From NCBI GenBank assembly GCA_963971425.1, contig OZ020514.1:41267158-41331157 (forward strand): 64,000 nt of DNA, given 5' to 3'. The translations under genes and the position numbers were made by a program. Source of the stretch: Bryoerythrophyllum caledonicum. Taxonomy: Eukaryota; Streptophyta; Bryopsida; Pottiales; Pottiaceae. The first letter of the stretch is position 1. Each line of letters opens with the position of its first letter. Under the pieces are notes generated by a model. It was not told where the DNA came from and made no database searches. It saw only the letters and a list, made by a program, of their open reading frames with translations. Positions 48,925 to 61,800 of the stretch are shown here, in pieces.

Positions 48925-51605
48925 TTAAGATTCAATTTCTTCAATCCAATTATTTCCATGATTAGAATCCCACCCTCGGTACATTTCCACATCCACATGA
49001 CGTTGGGATGCAGGTTTAAAGTATTTCACTTTAATCTCATGAGAATGTTCACGATCCGGATGTGGATTAGTAAATGCCAAGGCAATCCAAAATGGGCGCA
49101 AATCCCCATCAGCAGAACGCACCGCAAGTACATAGCCTTCGTACACATCTCTACCGACTTGAAATGATAGAAGGGAATAATGACGTTGTTGTCCAATGAA
49201 TGGAGGGTCCTCTGCATACTCCTCCTTCAACGATCCATCAATCTCATATTCATCCTCCATAGATGGAGCATATCTAGATACTGGCCACAATCCCTCTCGT
49301 AGGAGAGGCGATTCTTCCAAAGGCACCTCGAGGGAAGCCTTAACACCTCTCCAATAGTACATAATATGCTCGTTCTTCCTCCTATATTCAGCTGAGAGAT
49401 CCTCGTTAGCCGTAGGTTCCTAAAGACTTAGAAACCCAGGGATACCCTTCAGAACCTCATCCTAATTCTCATGACGTCGCGGAATGAGAAGAAGTGGCTG
49501 TCCAGGAGGCAAAATTGGCCTACCATCTGTCGTCACTTTCCACAACTGAATTCCTCCATCCTCCTCGGGCAACCAATCCCTCTCTGTACAAAGAATTTTG
49601 TACTGCATCTTTGGCAATCCATCTGAGCCCTTGTAGAACTTGAATTGTTGGCCCTTTGTGTGACCCTTGAGGGCCTCTTTGCCAATGCACAAATATCCTT
49701 CTAAAAAGCCCTTGAAATCGGGCACCTCTTCAATGAGGTGTGGAATAACTGGCATTTTCTCAGCATCCATGAATGATTTCATCAAGAGTGTAATCGTTGG
49801 ATAGCTATTTGACTTGAGTTTGGAACTCCATCTCCCAAACATTGCGTCAATATCCTCGTGAGTATGACCAACAAGTAAGAAGTTGACATACACTTCACGG
49901 AAAATACCCATATGAACGAGGAGTGTTAAAAAAGCGAACGCAAATCTATTTTTATTGTTCCCTGTGGCATTATCCAACTGCATTTGGAGAATTGGAGGTA
50001 ATTGTTTCGCAGGAACAGGTTCAACCGGTGGAGCAACAAGGGATCCAAAACACACGTTAGCATCCGCAAGCACAACCTCAAAGAGAGGAGAAGCTCTTCC
50101 TCCCAAAAATAATTCACGAGAAGAATACACCGGTGGACTCTCTAAGTCCCGAAGTAACTTCGCAATGGATCCAACACTGTGGTTCGAGCCGGTGGGGAAG
50201 ATGTCAAGACTATAATGGGCATAAGGAACATCTCCATGTCCATGCGCAATCATTCCAGTTACGGCCACAGGTAGTTTCATGAAGGACTCCGTCGCTTTAT
50301 TCTTGTGAGAAAAATGAGGAGATGCGGTTTTGCTATGGTCCATTTTATCATGGATGATGCACACAACCTCATTAGGTTTTTCTTTTGAGTTCTTCCGGTT
50401 TGCATAATATAAAATATGATGAGTCTGTTGAGAGGCTTGATGTAACTGCAATTTGACTTCCCACATTTTGTATGAGGAGGACCCCCGTGTACAAACCTTT
50501 TTTAATTGCTTGAGTTGGTCGCATCTTCCGCAGCGAGCAAAGTTGTCACCAAGCTTCTTCGTAGAGTATTGTTCAAATTCAGAGCTTCGAATTCGACTAA
50601 GACCAGACAAAGATATTGGTTTCAGGCCAAATCTTGAATTCACCTCATTTACTTTGGGCAACAGTGCACTCTTTTGAAAAGAAGGAGGAAGGTGTTTGGA
50701 GACCACCTTCTCCCCTGTGCCAAGTATAGTAGTCTTATTAGGACAGTGATCAACAACATCATCAAGTATATCATGTAGAGTAGCAATTGCTTGTAGGGTA
50801 TGAGTCCAAGGCCTTTTTGAACCAGTATTGCCGTGTGTCCCTACCCGCATCCCATCCTTTGCCTCTCGTTTGTACCGGTAGAATGTGGCTTGGCTAACCC
50901 CCATGATAGTACACCATGCATTTTGGCATACATCAATTCCATTAAGCGTCACCACATGGTTGCCATTGGAATCCATGTGGATCTGCCTATGTACATCAAA
51001 CCAAACATGTTTCTGAAAGAAAACACCTCCAAAGTCACGGTAAACTTGGGAGCGAAGTACAGAAATTGAACACCGTGGAAATCGTCGAGTACAATTTCTT
51101 GAACAACTGACGGTGCTTGCAACAGACTTGATCGATTGTAAGTAAGAAGTACTTCCTTCTTTGGTCGGGAAGGACCCTCTACCCTCTGACGAGTGGTTTC
51201 GTATTGTCGAACGCCTACTCTAGATCCGCGACGAAATACTTTAAGAGCTGCATTGTCAATGCTAGTTTGCTCTTAGTCATACAAACTCACATTACAAAGA
51301 AAGACCTATCGAGTTGGCCATGCTTGGAGGGCAAATATCCAATTCAATGGAATTTCATTCTTGTCTAAGCATTCAGCGATTAGAATAGCAACATGCTCAT
51401 CTCCAAGTGGCCGACCACCAGTCTTAGGAACAAATCCTGAATCAACACTCTGGCAAAGTCCAATTGCAACATCAGCCCCAGATGTGTTTTGAAGAATAAC
51501 GCGCTTTGAGAACCAGGATGCACGAGGAATTCCCTCACATGCAGCAACATCTCGAGGTAAGATAGGTGGAACTCGGACTACACCATCATATGAGCGTTCT
51601 TCCAT
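48925..51605 (-). pseudogene. Element D: GHTHEDID (DUF7869-like) RNase H-like, putative transposase
   Basis: The frame is open from 50976 down to TAA at 48925-48927 except for TAG at 49462-49464 and 49420-49422. An N-terminal part lies at 51605-51306 (ending in TAG) and 51200-50977 in the same frame as the main part. It holds a helix-turn-helix-like MGVSQATFYRYK, then CIIHDKMDHSKT (first acidic site), HGHGDVPYAHYSLD, LQLDNATGNNKN (second) and LLVGHTHEDIDAMF (third), followed by a domain shared with element E. The three acidic blocks fit an RNase H-fold nuclease. I place it near the domain of unknown function DUF7869. That a transposase activity exists is inferred from the acidic blocks, the HTH and the repetitive setting. 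No second gene accompanies it here. Confidence 0.65.
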
Positions 51606-51711
51606 CTTCAGTATATCACAATGAACATGATAGAGGGTTAGTTATCCAAAAAATCGGCATATTTGTCTAGGACGGCTCCTATAAGAGGAGATAGACATAA
51701 ATAAGATATGA

Positions 51712-52199
51712 TTATCCTCGACACAAGGATAATTTAAGATATTAAATATTTCAACACTAAATTAGGGGAACGTACAATAATACCACAGTCAGGAATAACA
51801 ACACACTGTAGATTCAAACCCGGATTGAATACACCAAATATACACAACACTTCGAACGACGATCGTCATTCAAAAAATCATTTATCAAAATCTGGATTTG
51901 TTAAATTATCTCCATCAATATGAAATTCCAAGGAACATATCTCTTTATATGATAATAAAACAGACAGCACGAAGCCTTAGTGTATTATCCTTGACTCAAG
52001 GATAGACGTGCAAATGAGAACAGAAACACATAAGTGCATGTATGACATAGGCAGTCACCACCTTAGAGTCCACTCTATACATGCATCTTAGATGACATTT
52101 AACTCGAAGTCAGTTATCGTTGACTCGAGAATAACCATCATAAATTAAGTGATCCAGTTATCAAATGTCATACTTTTGATATCCTGGACTCGAGGATAA
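51712..52199. repeat. Four copies of a 21-bp palindrome upstream of element D
   Basis: Arms TTATCCTTGA and TCAAGGATAA mirror around a central C. Copies lie at 51712-51732, 51984-52004, 52114-52134 and 52179-52199, each with one to three changes, several compensating within the palindrome family (CTCGA/TCGAG). They sit just 5' of the D gene and were not seen elsewhere in the window. Confidence 0.8.
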
Positions 52200-53046
52200 C
52201 ACACAGGTAGGATATACCACCCATATTGAGCAAAGTCTGACGTGACATCAAACCCTGATTCAACTGATGAATTCATGATTACTCATTGTAATTTCATCGA
52301 ATTCCAACAAATCAACATAACGGATATTTAACTAAATGTGGACAAAACGATCAATTGTGGACCAAATTAGATACTTGTGATGACCCTAAACACCTACTAG
52401 ATTGTCCTAAAATATACAATTTGTATGGGTGAAGGATATTACTCAGAATCTACTGAGGATTGTTAAAATGTCGCGGGACTTCTTTTCTCGGGGGGTGGCC
52501 GACCATGAGGCGACGTAGACGACCTAGATTCTTCGTCTTCCATATTAACATGAATAGTGCTTTGTATCACAGAGATATAGTAAAAGGAATTTAAACGCAA
52601 GTGTCGGCGGGTAGCCGAGACGTAGTGATCGAGGATAAGGTGAAACAAGCCATGATGGAGGATGGCATCATGCACATAGTCCGCGATCATGAGCGTAAAA
52701 ATATCTTGAATAAAGGGCTCAAATCCTGCGACTAGTGAAGAGAGGGGAGGGTGGTTTATAAGCACAAGGAGGCTTCATACAAAACAATGAAGCCAGCGAT
52801 TTAGGACACTTTGACAAACAACGACGACTGCATATTATCTGAGAAATAGTCGACACGATTGCATTTGTTGTGTAAAGTGTATAGCCGCAGTCGGCGGGGA
52901 GCCGACAAGAATGCTCACTTCTATCCAGAAAGAGACCTCGCCATCTAATAACCAAGAATAGTACCAACAGTTCGATCTGACAACAATTGAGTCCTAAGAT
53001 AAGGATTAAACAACAATCCATCGGCTGACAGCCGATAAAATAAGAA
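52200..53046. other. Border between D and E and 3' flank of the E minus-strand gene
   Basis: No gene is supported. E palindromes occur at 52603-52619, 52890-52906 and 53020-53036 (the last degenerate, ATCGGCTGACAGCCGAT), so the E element reaches at least to 52600. Its exact end was not found. Confidence 0.5.
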
Positions 53047-56000
53047 TCAGTCCTCATCTCCACAAATGACTGAGATGCCACCAGCCTCCAGAGTTGCAAT
53101 CGCAGCGCTCGCTGCCTCAGGTGGAATACGGTGAGAACCAGGAGGACCTTTCTTAGTGTGCGACGGATAGCGGTGCGAGTAAAGAACAATTCTGCAGTTT
53201 TGTACCTCTGAAAGACAAGGTTCCCTTTGCCATCTCCTAGTCCAGCATTCCCTCGCCCCAATCTTCTTTGATTCCCTCTTCCCTGACATGGGCATCCACC
53301 ATTCGACTTTGAAATTCCCGTAGCAATCACCTGGTGTCAGATTGACACATTCAAGAACTCGACCCATCCACACGGGAAGGTAATGACCGTTGCTAGGACG
53401 GCAGAGAACGAAATCATTGAGTAAAACGTCTCGAAATGGATTGAACGATAGCTTCGGACGGCTCAATTCAGGGCCACAAAAAGGATATGCGTCGGGGTCA
53501 TCCTCAGGGGTAATGTCAGGAATTTCAATGACGTCATCAGGCGACTTTGATCCACGAGCATGATTGCGAATCCAATTTGAAGTTGGCCAAAATCCTTCCT
53601 GGAGAGACTCCCGGTTTGGTGGCAGAGGACCAGATATAAGTTGATGGATATGCTCCCAGTACAAAATATAGGGTGCCATATCCGCTGCATAACGCTTGTC
53701 CCGGGACATGCCGGTCTTCCAGAACTCAATATATTTAGCAACTCCGTTCTTGATGAAGGATTGCTTCTCGCTGACTCCAGTGGCACGGGCAACCTCCTTC
53801 TCTAGGTTTCTTTTGTTCTGGTTAACTCGGACGTCCCCCCAGAGAGGCTTATATGGGACTGGCTTTGGATCTCCAACAGGTAGGCGTGGATTTCCGTGCT
53901 CATCCGCGGTCCACATCTTGACAGGCTTACCTATAGGAGTCCAAGAAGAATTAGTCGCACAAATTAAATGAGCACACGAACTCACAGCAGAAACGTATAG
54001 GTCCATCGGCGGGCCGCCGACGGAGATGAAACATGACGAAGGTTGAGAAAGCTAAAGAGAGATGGGAATAGGAGTATTTCCACCATGACAGGCTTACCTG
54101 GAGGAAGCCAGGCTGAATCAGTCGCACACTTCTTGTATCTCATGACCGGCCATCCAGCGTCATCTCCTTCCTCCTCCACGTAAAACTTGAACATGTGCAT
54201 CTCTCCAAGTCCCACAATCCTGTTACTCCCGTCATGATGATATCCAGCAATATAACTCTTAAAATCTGCAACCTCTTGTACAAGTTCCGGAATGAACGCG
54301 ACAGTCTTTTGCGAGTCCATGAAGGCTTTCATGAGGTCAGCCAAACAGTAAGTATTCTTCCGTTTGATGAGTTTCGATAGGTAACTAAAATGTGCGTCAA
54401 TATCCTCATGAGTGTGGCCAACAATCAAGAATCCCACAGTGACCTCCTAAAAGATTTTTCTAGCTGTAAGAAGCGAACAAAATGCCATGAGGAACCGATT
54501 TTTGTTATCCTTGGCGGAGTTATCAAGCTGGAGAAACAACTTCCGAGGAAGCGGGATTTGCGGTCTACCAGAAGGAGTATTCGGGAATGGATCTCCTATA
54601 GATTCAGGAATCGATGACATACATCTGGACTTCCCATGAAGTAGAGCATCAAAGAATGGATTGAGGGGTGGACAGGTGAATAGCTCCTTGGACTCTCGCA
54701 CGGGGCGCCTCTCTAATGCTCTTAGAACACGGCAGAGAGAAGAAATGGTAAAATTCGAGTCCCCCAGCCATAACGACGTCGAGTAATGAGCGTAGGCACC
54801 GTCGCCGTGTCCATGTGTGAGCATGCCGGTACATGAAATCAGAATCTGACCGAGCCCGACGGTGGCCTTGGTTATCCTCTGCATTCTAGGAATGGCCGTC
54901 TTGGAGGTATCCATCTTATCATAAATTATGCAAAGGAACTCAGATGGGTACTGAATAGACTGAGCAGACCAGCCGGAATAAACATTTCAGCATGCCCTTT
55001 GGTAGTTTAGGTGCCTGTTTCTGTCATCCGTGAGACCTTGCCACTCGTCTGACCCGCGAGGATATTTTGCGATAAACTCGACGAGGAAGTCGCACTCCGT
55101 GCATCTAGAGAAGTTGTTGCCCACAGACTTCACTTCAACATTTCTAAAGAACCTATTCTTCATGTTAGTCACCGCAGATTGCGAAATCGGCTTAGCATTG
55201 CATTCAACGTTTACCTGGATAAGACATTTTAAAGGATTTCAGTAATACAGAAAGACGATGCTGTCATGGGTATGCCCAGTAGGCAATTAGTGAGTTGCGT
55301 CGGCGGGCCGCCAACGTCGCTCGTTGAAGCAACAGAGAAGTCAGACCATGCTAAATTCAAAGATAGGGGAAAGTAGTGACAATACTTACAAAGTTGGCCA
55401 TGTCACGTAAGTGATTCCAATTCATGGCCGCGGGAAGGACCTTCAACGCGGCGACCCTCTTGTTTCCGATGACACGGAACTCATTTGGCATCTGGTCCGC
55501 ACTGTCATTGATAATGCTGGATATGGTCCCACGAGCCTGAACGGTGTGAGGCCTGGGCCGCAAAGTGCCTGCGTTACCGTGGCTGCCATTTACGCGACCG
55601 ATCCTAGAATCATATTTGTAGTTGTAGTATGCGGACTTCGACACGCCGTGAATGTTATACCAAGCGACTTCACAAACATCGACACCCATAAGGGTGATGT
55701 ATAATTTTCGGAATCCAGGAATTTGGTGAAGTTGGTCCGCAACTGCATAGGCCATTTCGCGTCGTTGTTCGAAGCTTGACGCGTAGTAATTCCTTCGAAT
55801 CTTGCGGCTGTCTTCCCAACGAAATAGCTGGCAACATCGTTTCTTACAACACCTTCTCGCGCTAACGAGGCGGCACTCATCTGGGTCCTGAAGGCGCCGG
55901 AACTTGGAAACCGACACATCGTCTTTCGGCAAAAGCTTCCGACGAATGCCCCTGTAAGGATCCTTAGGCACACCCTCAAGCCCGTCATCCTCGCATGCCG

Positions 56001-57180
56001 CTTGATTATGCGTTGAGCAGAATGTAAGGCACTCAGAAAGAAGTGGACCACCTTCAAGGCGCGTGTGAGTTAATCGCCAGCGCATTGTCGTCATCTGAAG
56101 ATCCTCCTCCTCTGAGACAAAGAGGACCCTAACATCAGTGTCTCCTAAAATCTCTGAATCGCATGCCTCATGTGGCAAGCAAACTTGGATCATGGCACGC
56201 CCAATTGTAGCGAAGTTGTCATCTAGAAGATGACAGTACTTGTTCCGCCATTGTGGTCGGTCAAGGAACGAATTCGGAACAAATACACCGTCGAGGGTAA
56301 CGGGTGGATTTTCAAAAGAGTGATAATTATGTTGTCGGCGGCCCGCCAACGGGACATCATCGTCACTTCCAGCAGCCATTTCAGTCTCCGATTCGGATCC
56401 CTCCATATAACTACAGGTTCCATGATTATAATTGTCCTCATATACCCTATTGGAACGGTTGTCGTCATCCGATGCTTCAATGTCAGTATTAATCAATGAA
56501 GGGTCAATCCCCAGGGCATCATCGGAGCGGACATCAAGTAAAAAGGGACAAACCCGATAGCCACTCCAAAGGACTAGTAAGCCTACAAAATCGCCAAGAG
56601 CGCCGATGGAGGGAATCTCGCAATGTGCGGGATGACCGACGTATTTAGGATTGACTGATTGAACTCTGACAAGCAGGAAGAAGCTGTGAGGATTGAGAAA
56701 TCCCTCCCACGTACCCTTCGGTGAGCATTCGTCGATGACTCCAACTCCTGCACAACGTCTCTGATCGCCGCTGCCATCAAGTAAGACCACCTCCATGCCG
56801 TTGCGAAGGTCCAGAAACTCTTGGATGGGCTTCAGGTCATCAACTAAGAGAGAAGATATCTCGGCAGGCTCCTCTGAATGTTCATCGATGTCAGCATAAG
56901 GCCTAAGATCAGCGGCCTCCCAGTGAATCGACCAACCTTCGCAGTCCCGCAACATGGAAATGCCATCGACATGAAATGGAATGGGCATCTCGAGTGCATC
57001 GGACACTTCAATAACCTTCACACGTAAAATCCATGGGTCTTTGAGAACGACCCTCTCGACAATCGCCCTACCAGCAAAGTAGAGGCCGGAATGAATGAGA
57101 GCAACAGCAACACCTCTGCGGGGCTTCCATCGTCCAGACTTCCCATTCCTCATGAACGATAGCATGGGTTCCGGATCCAT
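53047..57180 (-). pseudogene. Element E: GHTHEDID (DUF7869-like) protein, three exons, two in-frame stops
   Basis: Exons 57180-55390, 55214-54098 and 53930-53047 join in phase into 1,264 codons. The N-terminal 400 residues are unlike D's visible part and include an acidic linker. A Cys-rich stretch (RRCCKKRCC, about 55845), the HTH-like HGVSKSAYYNYK, CTEC, CIIYDKMDTSKT, HGHGDGAYAHYS, LQLDNSAKDNKN and LIVGHTHEDIDAHF follow, matching D in order. Only TGA at 54987-54989 and TAG at 54447-54449 interrupt it; D has Arg at the latter site (IFREV against IF-stop-EV). Both introns hold one GTCGGCGG palindrome. The gene is divergent from the fusion gene at 58841. Role is inferred to be transposition; either the copy is dead or the two stops are recent. 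Confidence 0.7.
53931..54097 (-). other. Intron bounded by a direct repeat of the exon end
   Basis: The last about 40 nt of the upstream exon plus its donor (GTGCGACTGATTC..., CCAG|GTAAGCCTGTCA) recur at the 3' end of the intron plus the next exon (GTGCGACTAATTC..., ATAG|GTAAGCCTGTCA). The 167-bp spacing means both splice sites come from the two AGGT copies of one duplicated segment, and joining them restores PPGKPV in frame. An E palindrome at 54005-54021 lies inside. This is the known signature of intron birth by tandem duplication. Confidence 0.65.
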
Positions 57181-58840
57181 GCTAACGTCAGTGATATGAA
57201 ATCACTGAAGACAGTGGATGAGGAAATTGCAGCAACAATGATTTCGTCGGCCGCCCGCCGATGAGGGTGGCTCGGAAGTCTCGAAGTCAATGAACCTGAA
57301 CAACAACCACACAAGTCCCTAAATTAGCTTCAGAGTCGCTGGAAAATCTGTCTCGTAAACCATGCCGTCGGCTGCCCGCCGACGGCTGAACGTTACACAT
57401 AGAGTCAACCATGTCAAGAATTTGACAGGCATCCGCCGAGCGAATATTATCATCCGCCGACGGCCTTTTGAACAGGTGTAGAACATTTCGTGGGAACTAA
57501 GTTAGTACTACCTGATTTAAGATGAGCCATCTAAAACAATAAAACTGCCCGATACGTGACAGTGAATATCCAAGCATATTCAGGTGAAGGTGTGAGAAAA
57601 AAAACGGACCATTGTTGGACCAATGGTAACGGAAATGTGCACGATCAGATATTTAGACTCTAAATTAGCCTCTAAGAGAATCAGTACCACTTGGGAGCGT
57701 GAGAAGTCAGGGCATTGAATAGGGGGCGAGCGAGTCCAGAAATGACGCGTGAGTTCCTAAGGTTTAGTTCATATCCCCACCATCATTTGTACTGGTTCGC
57801 GCGCGAACTTCAAATTTGAAATTAGCCGCCTAAATCGATCGACGGCATGCTCAAGGGTTGTCGAGAGCGCGCCAAATTCTGCAGATTCAAAATGGAACGA
57901 GGGGACAAGATGAAATCAAATCATTCGAAGTGACCTCGTAGGTGTAGGACCCTATACCCTAGGCCGAATGATTGCCGAGGCAACATTAATGATGTCACAT
58001 CGATTTGAGGTATCATGGCCCGAAAAACCTAGTTTCTATGATTTTATCCGAGACGACACTTCGAGATGGCATGTCACTTCATTAATGATACCTGGATCAG
58101 GCTTAGCACCCGGTCATGAAGTCTCGGCCGTCCGAAAATCCTCCTACCGAGATCGAACGGCTGCGACGGTCAACCGGATCCGAGTACAAAACCCTGTCGT
58201 CTTCCTATTTCTCGTCATTTCTAATCCTGCACTTCTTGATTTCGCATTCTCGCTAAGTTAAGCGTGCTTACGGCTTTAAGCTTAGTGTTTGTATTCATCC
58301 GCCGATCAACAACAGCCGACAGACGTCGGAGGCTAGCAGAGGCGCTTTAGCGCAACTGATCAGCCGAGGAGTAATTTCCACCCGCCGACAAAATGGCGAC
58401 AACGCAGAGGTATGTACATCATCACCGTCGGCGGCCAGCCGACGGATTGCGAGTGCGGTATTAGATATGCCTTCTTGGTTTATGGTGTTTTGTCAGCGGC
58501 CCGCCGAAGAAAGTTGTGTTTAGTGTAGATAAACTTACTGTTATGTTCGAATTTTCATTTAGAAGTGATCACAAGTGGATGTAGACCGGTTTCAGAATGA
58601 ATTCGCGATAGGATCTTCAAAATGGTACTTTGTGATTCACAATTGACAGCGTCCGTCGGCGACCCGCCGACGAATGCTAAGTTCACACTTGAAGAAGCTT
58701 ATGTTGCATTAGGGTCTATCGCACAGAAATGATAAGCAGAGTGAGAAGTGTGGATTCCAAGGTCATAGTGTCTCCAAACATCACTGTGGTCGTCGGCGGC
58801 CCGCTGATGAAGTCTTTGGCAGGTTGTCTGATCTTCCATT
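57181..58840. promoter_or_regulatory. Divergent promoter region of element E with palindrome cluster
   Basis: This 1.66-kb space separates the two divergent start codons. It contains palindrome copies at 57246-57262, 57367-57383, 58427-58443, 58492-58508, 58655-58671 and 58792-58808, plus half-sites near 57455, 58305-58320 and 58381. The last full copy lies about 30 nt before the ATG of the fusion gene. No supported gene is present. Confidence 0.6.
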
Positions 58841-61800
58841 ATGTCACTCAGGACTGTTGTTCCAAACAAGCTGAAGTGGCTCGTCGGCAGCGTTGTGGAC
58901 GTCGAAGTGGACGTGGGCTGGCCGGATGACAACATGCCACGAGTCACATGTGAATTCCACCCACAGTTAACGTCGTGGGGAATCACATGGAGGAAGGAAG
59001 TGATTGCCGAGTTGGGTATCAACGGAAATCACAACGCCAAAACATTCGTGGGTGGAAGCCTAGTGTCCGTGCTTGACATGAAGGAGGACCCAGAGGACGA
59101 GGAGAAAGTGCGACTCCTCATTCAGGTGAAGGTCAAAATGGCTGATGAAAACCCGGACATCATCGCGGTTCGAATTTCCTGGATGACCTGCACTCAAGAG
59201 CTATGCATCACTGCTCAGGAGAGCGGGATGCAGTTCCTCAGCTTGACTCCTGAAGACAAGACGGATTTACTTACTTGTTTGAGTAAAGCGAAGGACCTTA
59301 GGGACGCGGATCTTTCCAGGGCCGGGGTCATGACGGCCTCAAAGTTGAAGACGGTGAGGAAGCCCAGGAACTCCAGGAAAGCAGCTAGCGACGCTGGGAC
59401 TGAAGTTGCTGGAACTCCCGACACCGAAGAGTCGAGTATGCATGTGGTCAAGAGGAGGGCGTCTAAGAAGGAGCCGAAGGTGAAGTCCATGGCCGATGCG
59501 CTTTCATTTGCCAACCACCTCTCTGTCAAGACGAGTGGTCAGGAGCTGGACATCATGTACAAGGCGTTAGAGGATGGTCTCAGCGCCTGTTATCCATTCG
59601 GGCAGAACATGCTCCCAGCAAAGATCTCCTCCGACAAAATTCATGTTGCTCCCGACTCGATGAAGTACAGACCCATCATCGCGAAGCGCACAAAACAACT
59701 CGTGCTATTCTACAGAGGATTGGGACCATGGCGGGCAAAGCCACCTCTGTACTGTGTTCCTCTGGGGGGTCCTCCGGGAACAATAGAGAATGGGAGGGTG
59801 TTGCATGGGATCGAGCTTGTGCTGCCAAGGATTCACTCGACCATGGACGTCGAAGTTGTGCTTGATGGAGTATACTACAAGTGGTGGAATTCTCCAACAT
59901 GCCACTGGTACATCATTGGTGGCCAACACACGTACCTGGCATGCAAAGCACTCGGCGAGTTGGAGCCCGTGGATTCGGACAGGGCGAATTACTTCCTCGA
60001 TCACGATATTATCCCATTGTGGTCGAGGGATCCGGAAAACCTCGTGAAGATCTCCAACCTCTTGAACATTGGAATCAAGGACAAGAAAGCAGAGGAGACC
60101 TTCGTGTTGCAGCTCCGGAAGATGAGGGATAAGTGGATCGAGCATGGTCGGCTCGATAGGAGGACGAACTACAAGAAGTGGAAGGTAATGTGTCACTTTA
60201 CACAGCAATTTCGCGCTCCGTTATTGGCAATCTCTTGAGCATGGTGGATTGATCATAGATTATGTTTCGTCGGCGGGCAGCCGACAACATTGTGATTGAG
60301 CTCATGTTTATGTCATCTTCATCATTTTACAGGAGTTCTGCAAAGAATACCTTGCAACACTGTTGGGGAAGGACTCCAAGACGGACACGTTGAAGCTGCC
60401 GCTTGTCTTTGCACCAGACAATCTTTACAACAAGTGGCAGGAAGTATTCGACGCATGGGATCGGGGCACCCTGATTGGTGAGGATGGGAAGAAGCCCCAA
60501 AACATCCTTAAAATTCCTCAACGGGACCTAACCCTCCACGACCTTCAACACATTCTTGCCCTCCGGGATGAGGAATCCATGAAGCTGGCTCATGAAATCC
60601 GCGTGAAGAAGGTATACTTGAAGGTAACCGGGGGGCGCGACAAGGATGCAGAAGGTGTATCGCTCAAATCCTGGTGTCAGGACAAGAAGATGGAATACAT
60701 CATCAAGAACAAGCTCATGCTGATGTATCGGAAGCATCCATTAAAGAAGGCTGGCGATAACACCTACTCACCTTGGCCGGTTGAAGAATACGTGAAGCTG
60801 GTAGAAGAGAAGGGCATCACCGACGAAACCGTCATGAACATCAGACACGAGCTGGAGCTGAGTGATCCGGGGAAGGCCTACCTCAAAGGGAGGTACAGCG
60901 GGATTGCTCCAAGTACCACCCTAGCGCTAGCGGAGTTCCATGCGGCGTTACGGAAGTATGCCCTCAACTGCAACGATGTTGTAGATGAGTATAGTGTCCG
61001 TCACGAAGTACGAGTTGCGCAGGAGCTTGAGGACGTCGTGAGCCTGATCGATGAACCCGGACTCTTCAATCTGGAGAAGGCGGCGCGCGAGATGTTTATC
61101 GTGTTTGGCTTCGATAAGGGCAGAGATCCAATCTACTGCAACAAGGACGGGCTCAAGGCTGTTGCAGAGAGGGTCCTTCGGGGTGATGGGGATGACCGGG
61201 AACTCTACGCTCCTTCAGTCTTCATCACTGACGACGAGTCCAATTTCGTGATTGAGATTGAATGTCGTTCGAAGAAGCTGGATTGCGTAGTCCACACCAT
61301 CCGCTACCTTCCAGACTCCGGCGGTAGATTCACTCCTTCCGCCATGGACGAGAGACCCATCGTGCATGTCGGCATCCTCTTCAACCAGCCTGAAGCTCCA
61401 CGGGACCGCCTGCGCCAGTTTCAAAAGGTAACTGGACTGACGAAGCCTCTCAGTCCACTCTACAACGACGCTACCTTGCCCTCGGCTGAGAGTTGGGCTG
61501 GAGATGAATGCCATCCAAGCTTGGGGTTGCTCTCATCAATTTTGCAACCCACACTAGTGAAGGGCGACTCAAGTCTGACCGTCTTCAACACTTGGGGTGG
61601 AGGCAACGTGACTGCATTGGCCTTGGTAAGTCACCTCTCTTTGATCCAATCATTCCTTCTTTGCACCACCTTCTCGTATTCGTCGGCGGCCCGCCGATGA
61701 GACAGTTTTTATTTTGATTATTGACCGACACTAATTGCCCAACATAGACACAAGGCGACAGTCATCGAGTTTGTTCGCGAGGAGGCGGAGGTTGCTGTCG

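Noticed and set aside
52463-52765. 100-codon minus-strand ORF
   Set aside because: Falls in the D/E border, shows no domain and is within chance expectation.
698-54449. TAG as a reassigned sense codon (known for some ulvophycean green algae)
   Set aside because: The uninterrupted fusion gene ends with TAG at a sensible protein end, the gypsy relic shows TAA at a Gln site too, and C-to-T decay at CAG explains the data without a new code.
57968-58261. 97-codon gene in the E promoter
   Set aside because: No homology, no splice context, and it overlaps the divergent promoter with palindromes.
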